The notes: generated from the letters alone by a model not told the origin. DNA of 64,000 nucleotides from Shewanella schlegeliana (GCF_016765635.1 NZ_JAESVD010000014.1:50691-114690), one strand, 5' to 3'. Positions 17,005 to 27,100 are shown, counted from the stretch's first letter. Numbers and translations are program-made.

Positions 17005-17871
17005 TTAGTCGATAGCTTTATGATCTCGATGATACAGAGCCCATTGGTCGACTTTTTCACCACTAGGCAAGGTACAGATCCCTGTCGCTAAATCTACTTT
17101 CCCCTCGAGTGATAAGCAGTATTCTGCAGCAGGATTAGGGGCGTCTAAGATCCCAGCTTCACTTTTAGAATCTTTCTGATGCTGGCTGAACAATGACCAT
17201 TGCTCAATTTTTTCACCGTTAGGTAGAGTACAGATCCCTGACATTGGGTCTACCTCTCCATTTAGTGATAAACAGTATTCTGTCGCAGGGTTAGGAATGT
17301 ACGTAGTTTCAACTGCTTGCTGATGATTTTGACGATACAGTTTCCACTGTTCAATTTGTTCCCCACTGGGTAAAGTACACATGCCTGTAGCGACATTGAG
17401 CTGACCTTGTTGCGCTAAACAAAATTCTGAGGCGGGATTTGGGGCGCCAACTGAGTCTGCTGCTATTTTGTTGTCACGACGAAATAAGATCCATTGTTCT
17501 ACTTTTTCGCCATTAGCCAAAGTACAGATGCTGGTAGCTAAATCGACTTTACCACCTTGCGCTATGCAATTTTCACTAGCAGGGTTGGTTAACTGCTGTT
17601 TAGTTTTTGCTAGGCTTTGCTTGGTCGAACTCCTATACAGGGTCCACTCTTCAACGCGTTTACCATTAGGCAGGTTACAGTAGCCGACCAGTCCGCTTTC
17701 ATCATTCTCTATGACGATATCGCCACCGAGTGAAATACAAAACATTGATGCTGGGTTAGCGAGTGTTGCAGCATCTTTTTGGTTGAGATGTGGCTCTGGT
17801 TCTTTAGGATTACAAGCGCTTAATAATAAGGCTGTAGTAATCACTAAACTCATTATTAGGGGACTTTTCAT
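17005..17871 (-). CDS. lipoprotein with five DUF333 repeats
   Basis: A 288-residue predicted lipoprotein: hydrophobic signal 7-18 and lipobox LLSAC with Cys20. The rest is five copies of the DUF333 unit at about residues 39-80, 96-131, 145-180, 194-229 and 246-281. Each carries NPA(S/T/A), two cysteines about 14-20 residues apart and a LP(N/S)GE..(E/D)QW.LY ending. DUF333 is known as a short domain in putative haemolysin/heat-stable proteins (YoaF-like), usually as one unit. The paired cysteines suggest one disulfide per unit in the periplasm or outer membrane. Function is unknown. Monocistronic, facing gltS. Confidence 0.85.
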   Translation of the reverse strand: MKSPLIMSLVITTALLLSACNPKEPEPHLNQKDAATLANPASMFCISLGGDIVIENDESGLVGYCNLPNGKRVEEWTLYRSSTKQSLAKTKQQLTNPASENCIAQGGKVDLATSICTLANGEKVEQWILFRRDNKIAADSVGAPNPASEFCLAQQGQLNVATGMCTLPSGEQIEQWKLYRQNHQQAVETTYIPNPATEYCLSLNGEVDPMSGICTLPNGEKIEQWSLFSQHQKDSKSEAGILDAPNPAAEYCLSLEGKVDLATGICTLPSGEKVDQWALYHRDHKAID

Positions 17872-18296
17872 ATCTAATCATTCTCCACAGAGTTAATTTA
17901 GCTAAGGTTGACACTAATCGATATAAGAAGATGGTTAACTCAGAGCTATTTTTTGATGCTTAATTCATGGCGAATGAGTAAAGGCATACAGATCCCTTAT
18001 GAACTCATGGAGCACAGAAGTTAGCAGTAAAAATACTTCTTTAGCATCTCAGCTATCGCGTTAGCGAGTTGATACATATTGTAACTATTAGTAACTATAC
18101 TCTTCATTGGCTAAGCGTAAAGAAACATTTTTGCTGGGTAATTCATCTAATTTAGGGTTAATTAGCAGTATTTAACACTTGTGTAATAGGTTTTTACGAT
18201 TTATTCAATCGATAAAGACCATTTCTTTTAATTGTGATTATCGCTCACACTGTTTTTAGGCAGAAAGAGCGTGCGTTGTTAATTAAGAGAATACTC
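17872..18296. other. 425-nt intergenic region between the DUF333 lipoprotein and katB
   Basis: This divergent region should hold promoters for both flanking genes. It is AT-rich. I see a short direct repeat GTAACTAT at 18081 and 18091, one helical turn apart, and no convincing OxyR dyad, small gene or RNA structure. Confidence 0.4.
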
Positions 18297-19811
18297 ATGG
18301 AAATAGTAAAAAAGGCAGGTTTAGCCCTATCGTTGAGCTTGGTCGTTGTTAATGCACAGGCTGACACGTTAACTCGTGACAATGGTGCTCCGGTAGGAGA
18401 TAACCAAAATTCAATCACGGCTGGTAGTAATGGCAGTGTACTTCTACAAGATGTCCAGTTGATCCAAAAGCTACAAAGATTTGCGCGCGAGCGGATCCCT
18501 GAGCGTGTAGTTCACGCCAGAGGTACTGGTGTACATGGGGAGTTTATTGCTAGTAGTGATTTGAGTGAGTTAACACAGGCCGCACCGTTTGCTGACAAAG
18601 GCAAAATTACTCCCGTCTTCGTACGCTTTTCAACAGTTATTCATTCAAAAGGTTCGCCAGAAACTCTACGGGACCCTAGAGGTTTTGCGACTCGTTTTTA
18701 CTCAGATCAAGGTAATTGGGATCTCGTAGGGAACAACTTGCCGGTGTTCTTTATTCGTGATGCGATAAAGTTTCCAGATATGGTGCACTCACTTAAGCCA
18801 TCACCTATTACTAACCTACAGGACCCAAACCGCTTTTTTGATTTCTTTAGCCATGAAGCCACGGCGACAAATATGCTGACTTGGGTTTATACCAACTTAG
18901 GTACTCCTGCTAGTTACCGAAAAATGGACGGTTGGGGAGTGCATGCATATAAATTTATTAATGATGAGCATCAGGTTAAATACGTAAAGTTTCACTGGAA
19001 AAGCCAGCAAGGTGTTGAAGGGCTAAGGCCTGATGAAGTTATTAAAACTCAAGGTCAGAATTTTAACCATCTAACAGACGACCTTTATAGCGAGATTAAC
19101 AAGGGTAACTTTCCAAAATGGGATCTTATGGTCAAGGTATTGAACCCAGAGGATTTGAACAAGTTTGATTACAACCCACTTGATGCAACAAAAATGTGGC
19201 TTGATGTGCCAGAGACTAAAGTGGGAACCATGACGCTTAATCGCGTCCCGGCAAACTTCTTTCAGGAAACAGAACAGGCGGCATTTGCACCTTCAAACTT
19301 AATACCCGGCATTGAACCTTCGGAAGATAAGTTGCTTCAGGGACGTATTTTTTCCTATGCCGATACTCAGCTTTATCGTTTAGGTGCCAACTTGTCTCAA
19401 TTGCCAATTAACCAGCCTAACGTGGCAGTGGCAAATCATAATCAAGAAGGGGCAGCTAATTATGGTCATACAAGCTCTGATGTGAATTATCAACCTAGCA
19501 CAAAGCTCCCATTAGCTGAGGATCATCGTTATCGAGCCGTGCAAACACCCCTATCGGGCACAGTTCAGCAAGCGGTTATTGCTAAACAAGATAATTTCAC
19601 TCAGGCGGGCGTGCTTTACCGTAGTTTGACTAAACAAGATAAGCGCGATCTTATTACCAATTTATCTGCTGACTTAGGCAAGGTGACAGACAGTCATGTT
19701 AAGCATCAAATGTTGAGTTATTTCTATCAAGCAGATAAGGACTTTGGTAAAGGTTTAACGCAAGCTGTGGCGGGTGATTTAAATGAAGTGAAAAAACGCG
19801 CCAATATGTAG
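18297..19811 (+). CDS. katB: periplasmic monofunctional haem catalase (KatB type)
   Basis: A 504-residue clade-type catalase that dismutates hydrogen peroxide. I chose the ATG at 18297 because it gives a clean signal peptide (residues 1-22, ending AQA) and a usual length; an upstream in-frame start at 18234 would bury the signal. The catalytic His73 is in VVHARGTG, the distal region FVRFSTV is present, and the haem-ligand tyrosine lies in the FSYADTQLYRLGAN motif. A secreted ankyrin-repeat gene follows 204 nt downstream, the same pairing as Pseudomonas aeruginosa katB-ankB, where the ankyrin protein supports catalase activity. Confidence 0.93.
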   Translation: MEIVKKAGLALSLSLVVVNAQADTLTRDNGAPVGDNQNSITAGSNGSVLLQDVQLIQKLQRFARERIPERVVHARGTGVHGEFIASSDLSELTQAAPFADKGKITPVFVRFSTVIHSKGSPETLRDPRGFATRFYSDQGNWDLVGNNLPVFFIRDAIKFPDMVHSLKPSPITNLQDPNRFFDFFSHEATATNMLTWVYTNLGTPASYRKMDGWGVHAYKFINDEHQVKYVKFHWKSQQGVEGLRPDEVIKTQGQNFNHLTDDLYSEINKGNFPKWDLMVKVLNPEDLNKFDYNPLDATKMWLDVPETKVGTMTLNRVPANFFQETEQAAFAPSNLIPGIEPSEDKLLQGRIFSYADTQLYRLGANLSQLPINQPNVAVANHNQEGAANYGHTSSDVNYQPSTKLPLAEDHRYRAVQTPLSGTVQQAVIAKQDNFTQAGVLYRSLTKQDKRDLITNLSADLGKVTDSHVKHQMLSYFYQADKDFGKGLTQAVAGDLNEVKKRANM

Positions 19812-19880
19812 CTAGTAACTAACTCTATAGGTTAACGCTTAATGGGCTGGCGTTAACTGTTCCCGAGTCAGTCTCTTGAT

Positions 19881-19959
19881 TAGGTTCCTCGAGTAAGTCC
19901 CGTAAGGCGTGTTTTTGCTCTTTTCTGCCCAGGTTAGAGTGCGCCTTACGGGCAACCTA
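19881..19959 (+). other. large inverted-repeat structure between katB and the ankyrin gene
   Basis: A nested inverted repeat: TAGGTT (19881-19886) with AACCTA (19954-19959) encloses a perfect 11-bp pair, 19899-19909 with 19942-19952, around a 32-nt pyrimidine-rich loop. The transcript would fold into a long stem-loop. No T-run follows, so it does not look like an intrinsic terminator. It may stabilise katB mRNA or set the ratio of the two genes (inference). Confidence 0.6.
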
Positions 19960-20015
19960 AACTTCAACTGAAAGTCCTAAACAGAAAACGTTAATTCGTT
20001 ATCGAGGTCGAGCTC

Positions 20016-20567
20016 ATGCAGCGTACTTTTTCATTGAAACAAACCATTCCCCTATTGTGGCTGGCTCTAGTAGTGAGCATTTTAACAGCTATATTCTGCA
20101 CCAATAACGCTCAGGCTAACTCGCCTGAAATCGAAAATTCAGATAAGCGCCTTGGGTTACAAGTTAACAGCCAAACCGAACAAATGCGGCTATTGGTCGA
20201 CTATTTCTTTGCTGCAGCAAGAACGGGTGATATTGAGGTGTTAAATCACTTTATCGAAGCGGGCTTTCCCATCGATCAGCGTAATAATCAAAGTTACAGT
20301 GCGCTGATGGTTGCTGCATACAATGGCCAAGCACAGGCAACCTCTGTTTTACTTGAGCATGGGGCGAATGCCTGCCTTCAAGATAAGCGTGGTAATACCG
20401 CGATGATGGGGGCTGTAATTAAGGCTGAGTTCGGGATTGTAAAACAGCTATACAGTCAGGAGTGTGATGCAGAGTTGACCAATAAATCGGGGATTACTTT
20501 GCAGGAATTTGCTCAATATTGGGGGCAAAGCAGTAAGTTAAGGGAAGCGAGCTTAGCGGCAAAGTAA
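20016..20567 (+). CDS. secreted ankyrin-repeat protein (AnkB-like)
   Basis: A 183-residue protein with an N-terminal hydrophobic signal (about 12-35, ending NNAQA) followed by roughly three ankyrin repeats (about 60-160), including YSALMVAAYNGQAQATSVLLEHGANA, a canonical repeat. By family knowledge the ankyrin partner of periplasmic KatB-type catalases forms an antioxidant scaffold or aids catalase activity, and the gene order here matches. A bidirectional terminator follows. Export could be to the periplasm or as an anchored inner-membrane protein. Confidence 0.82.
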   Translation: MQRTFSLKQTIPLLWLALVVSILTAIFCTNNAQANSPEIENSDKRLGLQVNSQTEQMRLLVDYFFAAARTGDIEVLNHFIEAGFPIDQRNNQSYSALMVAAYNGQAQATSVLLEHGANACLQDKRGNTAMMGAVIKAEFGIVKQLYSQECDAELTNKSGITLQEFAQYWGQSSKLREASLAAK

Positions 20568-20586
20568 TACTGATTGGTACTCTTAA

Positions 20587-20622
20587 AAAACAAACGCAAC
20601 CATAGGGTTGCGTTTGTTAGTT
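20587..20622. terminator. bidirectional terminator between the ankyrin gene and moeB
   Basis: A 12-bp perfect stem (20589-20600 with 20607-20618), 6-nt loop, preceded by A's and followed by GTTAGTTT. It serves the converging ankyrin (+) and moeA-moeB (-) transcripts. Confidence 0.8.
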
Positions 20623-20671
20623 TATCGGCAAGCACATATGATTGCGACAAGAGTACGATAACAGGAATTGA

Positions 20672-21442
20672 CTAGCTACAGACAGAACAACTCGGTAGCT
20701 TTGGTAGTTTCATTTCTCGAAACTCCATGGTCATCGCATCGATCATCAGGATGCGTCCTGCTAGAGTCTGTCCCATATTAGCAATCACCTTGGTGGCTTC
20801 GACTGCTTGCAAACAACCGATCATGCCAACTACAGGCGCTAAGATCCCTGACTCGACACAGCTAAGCTGTTGCTCGCCAAAAAGCTTACTGAAGCAGTGG
20901 TAGCAGGGCGTATCGCCTTGGTAATCAAATACCGTGACCATGCCTTCCATACGAATTGCCGCAGCCGAAATTAGTGGTTTTTTATGCTTAAAGCAGCTTT
21001 GGTTTAGCTGTTCTCGCACGGCAACATTGTCGGTGCAATCCATCACGATAGAGTGTTGCTCAACGAGGGCATCGATTTCATGATCATCGAGTACCGCATT
21101 GATTGTCTCTATCTGAATGTGCGGGTTGAGTGTGGTTAAGCTCTGCTTAGCCGAGTCTACCTTAGCTTGGCCGACGTTAGCGTCTTGATGTAAGACCTGT
21201 CTCTGTAGATTTGAAATCTCAACGGTATCAAAATCCACTAAGGTCATCGAGCCTGCACCTGCAACCGCCAGATATTGGCTCGCAGCGCAGCCTAAACCGC
21301 CAGCACCGATAATGAGCACTTTAGCTTGTTTGAGTTTTTCCTGGCCTTCAAAGTCCATCGACTTGATCGATATTTGGCGGCTATAACGCAATATTTCTGC
21401 ATCAGATAAAATTTCATCTGTTGCTGCTTGTTCGGTCGACAT
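20672..21442 (-). CDS. moeB: molybdopterin-synthase adenylyltransferase MoeB
   Basis: A 256-residue E1-like enzyme that adenylates the C-terminal glycine of MoaD during molybdopterin synthesis. The ATP loop GAGGLGCAASQYLA (about 50-63), the DFD..SNLQRQ motif and paired zinc-cysteine motifs (CYHC and the terminal CSVC) are present. I use the ATG at 21442; a TTG sits directly before it. It follows moeA on the same strand with a 34-nt gap, the usual moeA-moeB operon. ThiF is the closest alternative, but the moeA linkage favours MoeB. Confidence 0.92.
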   Translation of the reverse strand: MSTEQAATDEILSDAEILRYSRQISIKSMDFEGQEKLKQAKVLIIGAGGLGCAASQYLAVAGAGSMTLVDFDTVEISNLQRQVLHQDANVGQAKVDSAKQSLTTLNPHIQIETINAVLDDHEIDALVEQHSIVMDCTDNVAVREQLNQSCFKHKKPLISAAAIRMEGMVTVFDYQGDTPCYHCFSKLFGEQQLSCVESGILAPVVGMIGCLQAVEATKVIANMGQTLAGRILMIDAMTMEFREMKLPKLPSCSVCS

Positions 21443-21476
21443 CAATTTGGTCTCATATATTTAGGCTGTGCAGAGC

Positions 21477-22721
21477 TTAGCAAAGCACGCTATTAAAAGG
21501 CTCAACGCTAACTTGGCTGCCATCGCTTAAGCCATCGCAATCTTGAGCTAAAATAATGAAGCAGTTAGCTAGGGTCATCGATGTCAGCATGCCAGAACCT
21601 TGGCCGCCTGTGACCGCAACTTCGGCTTCACCTTGTGCGTTATAACTTAAGATTGCACGTTGGTATTCGACTCGACCTGGGAACTTACGAATCTCACCCT
21701 TGAGTGTGGCTTTCAGTGTCACAGGCTTAACCTGAGGCAGACCTTGCATCTTATTGAGTAGCGGCCATACAAGTTTGTAGAAAGTCACCATCGATGAGAC
21801 TGGGTTACCTGGCAGTCCACAGAAGACGGCATCACCTAGGTGGCCAAAGGCAAACGGTTTACCTGGCTTGATGGCTAGTTTCCAGAAGGTGATTTGACCT
21901 TCTTCATCTAAAATTTGTTTGGTGTAGTCAGCATCACCAACAGACACACCACCAGAAGTTAGTACCATATCGGCACATTCTGATGCCGTTTTAAAGGCTT
22001 GACGAATGGCTTCTTTATCGTCTTCGATAACACCAAGATCGATCCATTCAATATTACCGCGGCTCAGTAAACCTTGGATGCTATAGCGGTTAGAGTCGTA
22101 GATCTGCCCCGGACCTAATTCGCTGCCTACTGGGCGCAGTTCGTCACCCGTAGAGAAGAAAGCAACTTTAACGATACGCTTAACACGTAACTGGCTTACA
22201 CCGATTGTTGCCAGTACGCCCATTTCTGCAGCGCCAATTAATGTGCCTGCTGTTAATACCTTAGTTCCACTGGTGAGCTCTTCACCACAATAGCGCACAT
22301 TAGCCCCAAGTGCTTTAGGGGCTTCAATGGTGATCAGCTCACCATCAACAGTGACTTTTTCCTGCATCTGTACAGTGTCATAGCCGCTCGGTACGGGGGC
22401 ACCTGTCATGATGCGAATACAGCCACCCTTGACACATTTACCTGTAAAAGGGTGACCCGCGAAAGATTGACCAATTAACTTTAGTGGTGCGCCTGCCTCT
22501 AAGTCTGCATAGTTGAAGGCATAACCATCCATTGCTGAGTTATCGAAAGGAGGAAGATCGATATGAGAGGCAAGATCTTCAGCGAGTACTCGGCCTAAAG
22601 CGTGCGGTAGTGTCACGACTTCTGAGTCTGTGATGGGGTTTACTTGTTCTAATAATTTAACGATAGCCTGATCGGGATGCATTAGGCTAGGTTGCGAACA
22701 TGGATCTGCATGAGTCTGCAT
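21477..22721 (-). CDS. moeA: molybdopterin molybdenumtransferase MoeA
   Basis: A 414-residue enzyme that inserts molybdate into adenylated molybdopterin. Conserved segments include LPPFDNSAMDGYAF near residue 57, the GAPVPSGYDTVQMQE motif, the MoCF-domain SGGVSVGDADYT and PGKPFAFG, and the GLPGNPVSS loop. Length matches E. coli MoeA (411). First gene of the moeA-moeB operon. The ATG at 22721 is preceded by AAGGATAG, an acceptable ribosome binding site. Confidence 0.95.
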   Translation of the reverse strand: MQTHADPCSQPSLMHPDQAIVKLLEQVNPITDSEVVTLPHALGRVLAEDLASHIDLPPFDNSAMDGYAFNYADLEAGAPLKLIGQSFAGHPFTGKCVKGGCIRIMTGAPVPSGYDTVQMQEKVTVDGELITIEAPKALGANVRYCGEELTSGTKVLTAGTLIGAAEMGVLATIGVSQLRVKRIVKVAFFSTGDELRPVGSELGPGQIYDSNRYSIQGLLSRGNIEWIDLGVIEDDKEAIRQAFKTASECADMVLTSGGVSVGDADYTKQILDEEGQITFWKLAIKPGKPFAFGHLGDAVFCGLPGNPVSSMVTFYKLVWPLLNKMQGLPQVKPVTLKATLKGEIRKFPGRVEYQRAILSYNAQGEAEVAVTGGQGSGMLTSMTLANCFIILAQDCDGLSDGSQVSVEPFNSVLC

Positions 22722-22959
22722 CTATCTATCCTTGAGACGTGAATCGGAACGTTAAGTAAAAACGAATATAGCGCATTATGCCATGGTGAACGTAGATGGC
22801 TATGATCTGCGCGGCAGTTTTTAAACACAGTTAAAATAGAGTCGCAATTAATAATAAACATCTAACGACTACTAATAGGAGGAACTCTATCCTTTAAGGT
22901 TGATCTAGCTGGTTTTTTTGTTAAAAACAATCGTAGCCACGGTAACTTAAAATCCTGTA

Positions 22960-22975
22960 AATGAAAACCATTATT
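22960..22975 (+). promoter_or_regulatory. candidate Fur box upstream of ftnA
   Basis: AATGAAAACCATTATT agrees at 14 of 16 positions with the core AATGATAATCATTATT of the Fur consensus. It lies 95 nt before the ftnA start within the 348-nt moeA-ftnA gap, which otherwise holds AT-rich promoter-like sequence. Ferritin genes are often under direct or indirect Fur control, so the position makes sense, but binding is not shown. Confidence 0.55.
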
Positions 22976-23069
22976 ATTTATTTAACAATCACTTAAGTAA
23001 ATTTTATTGCAATTGTTAGCTAGCTTGATAACAATAACCGCCACAAACTGAAAGTCCTAAGGAATTGAT

Positions 23070-23597
23070 ATGTTAGCCCAGAAGATGATTGACCAGTTAA
23101 ATGACCAGATCAATATGGAGTTCTTCTCCTCTAATCTGTATCTACAGATGAGCGCATGGTGCGAAGACAAAGGCTTTGAAGGTGCAGCTAAGTTTATGCG
23201 TGCTCACGCCGAAGAGGAAATGGGCCACATGCATCGTTTGTTTACCTATGTGAGTGAAACGGGTGGTATGCCACTTCTAGGCACTATCGAGGCTCCACAA
23301 GCTGAGTTTCCGTCACTATTGGCACTATTTGAATATACCTATGAACATGAACAGCTGATCACCAAAAAGATCAATGAGCTGGCGCATGCGGCTTTCACTA
23401 ATCAAGATTACTCAACCTTTAACTTCCTGCAGTGGTATGTGTCAGAGCAACATGAGGAAGAGAAGCTATTTAAATCTATCGTCGATAAAATCCGCCTAGT
23501 GGGTGAAGATGGCAAGGCGTTGTTCTTCGTCGATAAGGATCTGGCGCAGATGGCGATTGAAGAGTCGGCGAGTGTGATGACCAGCGAAGCGGTTTAA
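23070..23597 (+). CDS. ftnA: non-haem ferritin FtnA
   Basis: A 175-residue iron-storage ferritin that oxidises Fe(II) and stores it in a 24-mer shell. The ferroxidase residues are recognisable in the helix motifs QINMEFFSSNLYLQMSAW, HAEEEMGHMHRLF and QWYVSEQHEEEKLF. Length is close to E. coli FtnA (165). It has a candidate Fur box upstream and its own terminator downstream. No haem-binding methionine of the bacterioferritin type was evident, so ferritin rather than bacterioferritin. Confidence 0.94.
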   Translation: MLAQKMIDQLNDQINMEFFSSNLYLQMSAWCEDKGFEGAAKFMRAHAEEEMGHMHRLFTYVSETGGMPLLGTIEAPQAEFPSLLALFEYTYEHEQLITKKINELAHAAFTNQDYSTFNFLQWYVSEQHEEEKLFKSIVDKIRLVGEDGKALFFVDKDLAQMAIEESASVMTSEAV

Positions 23598-23612
23598 CGA
23601 GATTAGCCGATA

Positions 23613-23643
23613 AAGAAGAGCAGCTAACGCTGCTCTTTTTGTT
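23613..23643 (+). terminator. intrinsic terminator of ftnA
   Basis: Stem GAGCAGC/GCTGCTC with a 4-nt loop followed by TTTTTGTTT, starting 16 nt after the ftnA stop. Confidence 0.85.
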
Positions 23644-23657
23644 TCTAACAATCTCCA

Positions 23658-24115
23658 GCCTAAACAGCGTTAAGCTCAGTTCCAATATTGAGAAAGTGAA
23701 ATGGTTTTGCGTGTGTGCGTGCCTTAAAAGCGCGACTAGCTGTTCCTTCGATAGCGGTTTGGGCATTAAAGAACTTTGGGTATTCACAGCCTAAGTTATG
23801 TCTAACTGCCTCTAGCCTAAACAGCGTTAAGCTCAGTTCCAATATTGAGAAAGTGAAATGGTTTTGCGTGTGTGCGTGCCTTAAAAACGCGACTAGCTGT
23901 GCCTTCGGTAGCGGTTTGGACATTAAAGAACTTTGGGTATTCACAGCCTAAGTTATGTATAACAGCCTCTAGCCTAAACAGCGTTAAGCTCAGTTCCAAC
24001 ATTGAGAAAGTGAAATGGCTTTGCGTGCCTTAAAAACGCGACTAGCTGTGTCTTCGATAGCGGTTTAGACATTAAATAACCTTGGGCGTAATCACAGCCT
24101 AAGCTGTGTAAGAAT
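23658..24115 (-). repeat. tandem triplication of the 3' end of the GGDEF-EAL gene
   Basis: Three head-to-tail copies of the last roughly 50 codons of the adjacent GGDEF-EAL gene: 23658-23814, 23815-23971 and, inside the gene itself, 23972 to about 24115. The first two are 157 nt long, about 96% identical to each other, and differ from the genic copy by a 1-nt and an 8-nt insertion. Both outer copies still read from LGCEY to a terminal NIGTELNAV and stop. They are pseudogene fragments of the gene tail; nothing marks them as mobile. Confidence 0.9.
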
Positions 24116-27100
24116 TGCCACTGCTCTACGGTTTCAATTCCTTCTGCCACAAGTGGCATCTCTAGGCTTTGCGCCATCATCACGATCGCTTTGATCAACT
24201 TTGCATCAGATGGATTGCTTAGCACGTTATCGATAAAGCTCTTGTCGATCTTAATGACTGAAATGGGGCATTGAGTTAGGTAGCTGAGTGCTGAATAACC
24301 GGTACCAAAGTCATCGAGATAGATATCGATACCGAGCTGTTTGATATCCTCCAAGGTCTGTAGGCAGCGAGGTTTATCTTCGATCAACATGCTCTCGGTG
24401 ATTTCGATATGTAGATCTTTTGCGGCGATACCATGTTTAGACAGAGCATCTTTAAGTACGTTATAAAAGCTGATATCTCGTGAGTTTAAACATTGGCGCC
24501 CCGACACATTAATAGCCATCTTGAGCATCAATCCCTGAGAATGCCATTCGGCAAGATCTGAAAGGGCTTGGTGTAGGATCCATTCGCCTAATGGCTCGAT
24601 CAATCCGGCCTCTTCGGCGATAGGAATGAAGGCATGTGGCGAGATGGTGCCGAACTCTGGATCCTTCCATCGTACTAAGGCTTCGACACTGATGACGGCT
24701 CCGCTGCGCATATCAACGACAGGTTGATACTCAAGGTAAAACTCTGATTGCTTGACCGCTCTACGTAATCTCTGCTCGAGGTGCATTCGTTCCAGCATCT
24801 CAACGTTCATCTCGGGAGAAAAGTATTGATAATGGGCTCTGCCGTCACGTTTTGCTTGGTACATGGCTGTTTCAGAGTTATGCAGCAGCATCTCAATATC
24901 TTGGCCATCTTCAGGGTAAAACGCGATGCCAAGGCTAGAGGAGATATTGGTCTCTTTATTATCGATGATAAAAGGCTTAGATAGCGCATCACTCAGCTTC
25001 TGTGCTAATTGCTCGGTACTAATGCTGCCAGTTTGTGGGGCAATAATAACAAACTCATCACCGCCAATACGGGCGATAGAGTCCTCGGCTCCTAGTGCGG
25101 CTTCGAGTCGTGTGGCCGACTGTTTTAACACCTTGTTACCCGCGGCGTGACCGTGAAGCTCATTAATAAACTTAAATCTGTCTAAATCGATGAAGAAGAT
25201 AGCGACTTGGCCATCGGTATTCTTCGCAGTATCGATAGCTTGCTGCAGCCTTGAGGAAAACAGGTGGCGGTTAGGCAGTTTGGTTAAAGAGTCAAAGTTG
25301 GTCTTATACCAGAGATCTTGTTCATACTGTTTATTATTACTGATATCGAGAAATAGCCCTATGTATTGGGTCACCTCATTCTTACTATTTTTAACCGCAG
25401 TAATTTTTAGGTACTCTGGATAGATTTTGCCATCCTTACGTTTATTCCAAATCTCTCCTTCCCAGCTGCTCTTACTGATTAGTGTTTGCCATAGCTTTTG
25501 GTAAAAACTCTGCGGGTGATGGTCTGAGTTTAAGATGCTAGGTGTCTTGCCTTTGACATCCTCTAAGCTATAACCAGTAATCTTGGTAAAGGCGGGGTTG
25601 ACTAGTTCGATGCGGTTGTTAGCATCGGTGACGATAATCCCTTCTGCCGAGTGTCTAAAAACGGCAGAAGCTTGGTGTAGAGCGCGCCTAGACTTCATGC
25701 GCTCCGATACCATTTGGTTGACCGCTACTGCTATCTGCGCAAGTTCATCTTTGCCCTTAACTTCAAGATCTAATACTAGGCTTGGGTCTTTTGCTAGTTT
25801 TTCCACGTCATCAACTATGCCTCTCACTGAGTCGATGAGGTCATTGGCGATGTTTCTACCGACGAAATAGACAATACAGAAGAAGAGTAATCCGGCAAAA
25901 ATGCTGATATAGAGATAAGAGAGGATCTGTTGCTTCTCAATCTCATTTTGACGAGCTATGTTTGCTGTCAGCTGAGTATTGAGCTGATGTAGGTTATCAA
26001 TGCCTACGGTTGCCGCGTGCCACCAAGCTTCGCTATCGACCATGGGAGTTTGATGTTGTAACTGATACAAGCTGTCATGTAGGGCGATATCTTGGCCAAG
26101 TAGCGCTAATGTTGCCCCGGAAGCGGGTAGCTGGGTCAATTCGGCTTTTGCGACATACTCTTGGTAGTTTGTGGCGGTTTGCGCAATGCTTTTAACCAAC
26201 ACTTGCTGTGCAGGTGTTAGAGCATGGTGATTAATTAAATTATCTAACGCATTTTTTAAGGTGAAGTAATTTTCTCGAAAACTCGATAAATACGCAGGGT
26301 TGAGTGTCGTGAGGTAACCGTTAAAGTTATAGCTAAGACCACCATAGCCGATAAGGTCGTCGATAATTTCTGTTTGCTCTACCAGATTAACCTGTTGCTG
26401 CAGTTGCGTGCGGTAACTTGAGATTAGCTGCTGCGCAGGGCTATCCATCAATTTACCAAAGCTACTAAGGTTATCAGGGGTCATCACCGACATCGCATTG
26501 GCAATGACACCATCGAGTTGTGCTCTAACCTGTGCGATCTGTTTGAAGGCGTTAGGGTCTAATGTCTGCGCTGACAATAATTGGTTGACTAGCCCCCGTT
26601 CTTGACCTGCGAGCTCTTGAATTTTGAGCATGTTAATCAGATCGGACTGCACTAGTACTTGATATGAATTCTCGCTCTTAAAGCGTAACTGTGAGATAAA
26701 ATTAATGAGTTTTTGGGTCAGTTGTGAGTAGAAACTGAAGTATTCAGGAGTATTTAATTCGATGACTTTCTGTCGAGCAATCTCTAGCTGCTGTCTTGCT
26801 AAACTGGCTTTCTGAATTTGATCTTGTAAGGCATGAAATAGTTCCGTGTCACTCTTTACTGTATTGATCGTTTCAACGAGAGCTGAGTTGAAAACTAACT
26901 CTTGGAACATTTTGTCAGTGGTTAGCCATTGCTGTTGCAGTTCAGCTTTAAAAAGGCGGCCATTACTACTGAGGTATCCTGCGGAGAGGCCACGTTCTTT
27001 TTGTAACTCGTAGATGACATTTTCTATCCCTAAGGTGATCTTGGTGGTGAGCACGTTTGCTGAAGCGTGTTGGTATTGCTTGATGAGAGTTGATGCGCTT

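Noticed and set aside
17872..18296. OxyR site for katB
   Set aside because: I could not find the spaced ATAG/CTAT tetrads of the OxyR consensus.
19966..19980. 15-base sequence AACTGAAAGTCCTAA also found at 23046-23060 before ftnA
   Set aside because: A shared 15-mer is expected about once or twice by chance in 64 kb and its context differs.
22722..22900. Moco riboswitch upstream of moeA
   Set aside because: The conserved Moco RNA blocks were not recognised, so no claim is made.
23658..24115. Tandem repeats that could be taken for a CRISPR or integron array
   Set aside because: The 157-nt units are adjacent without spacers and encode the tail of the neighbouring gene; no cas or integrase gene is nearby.
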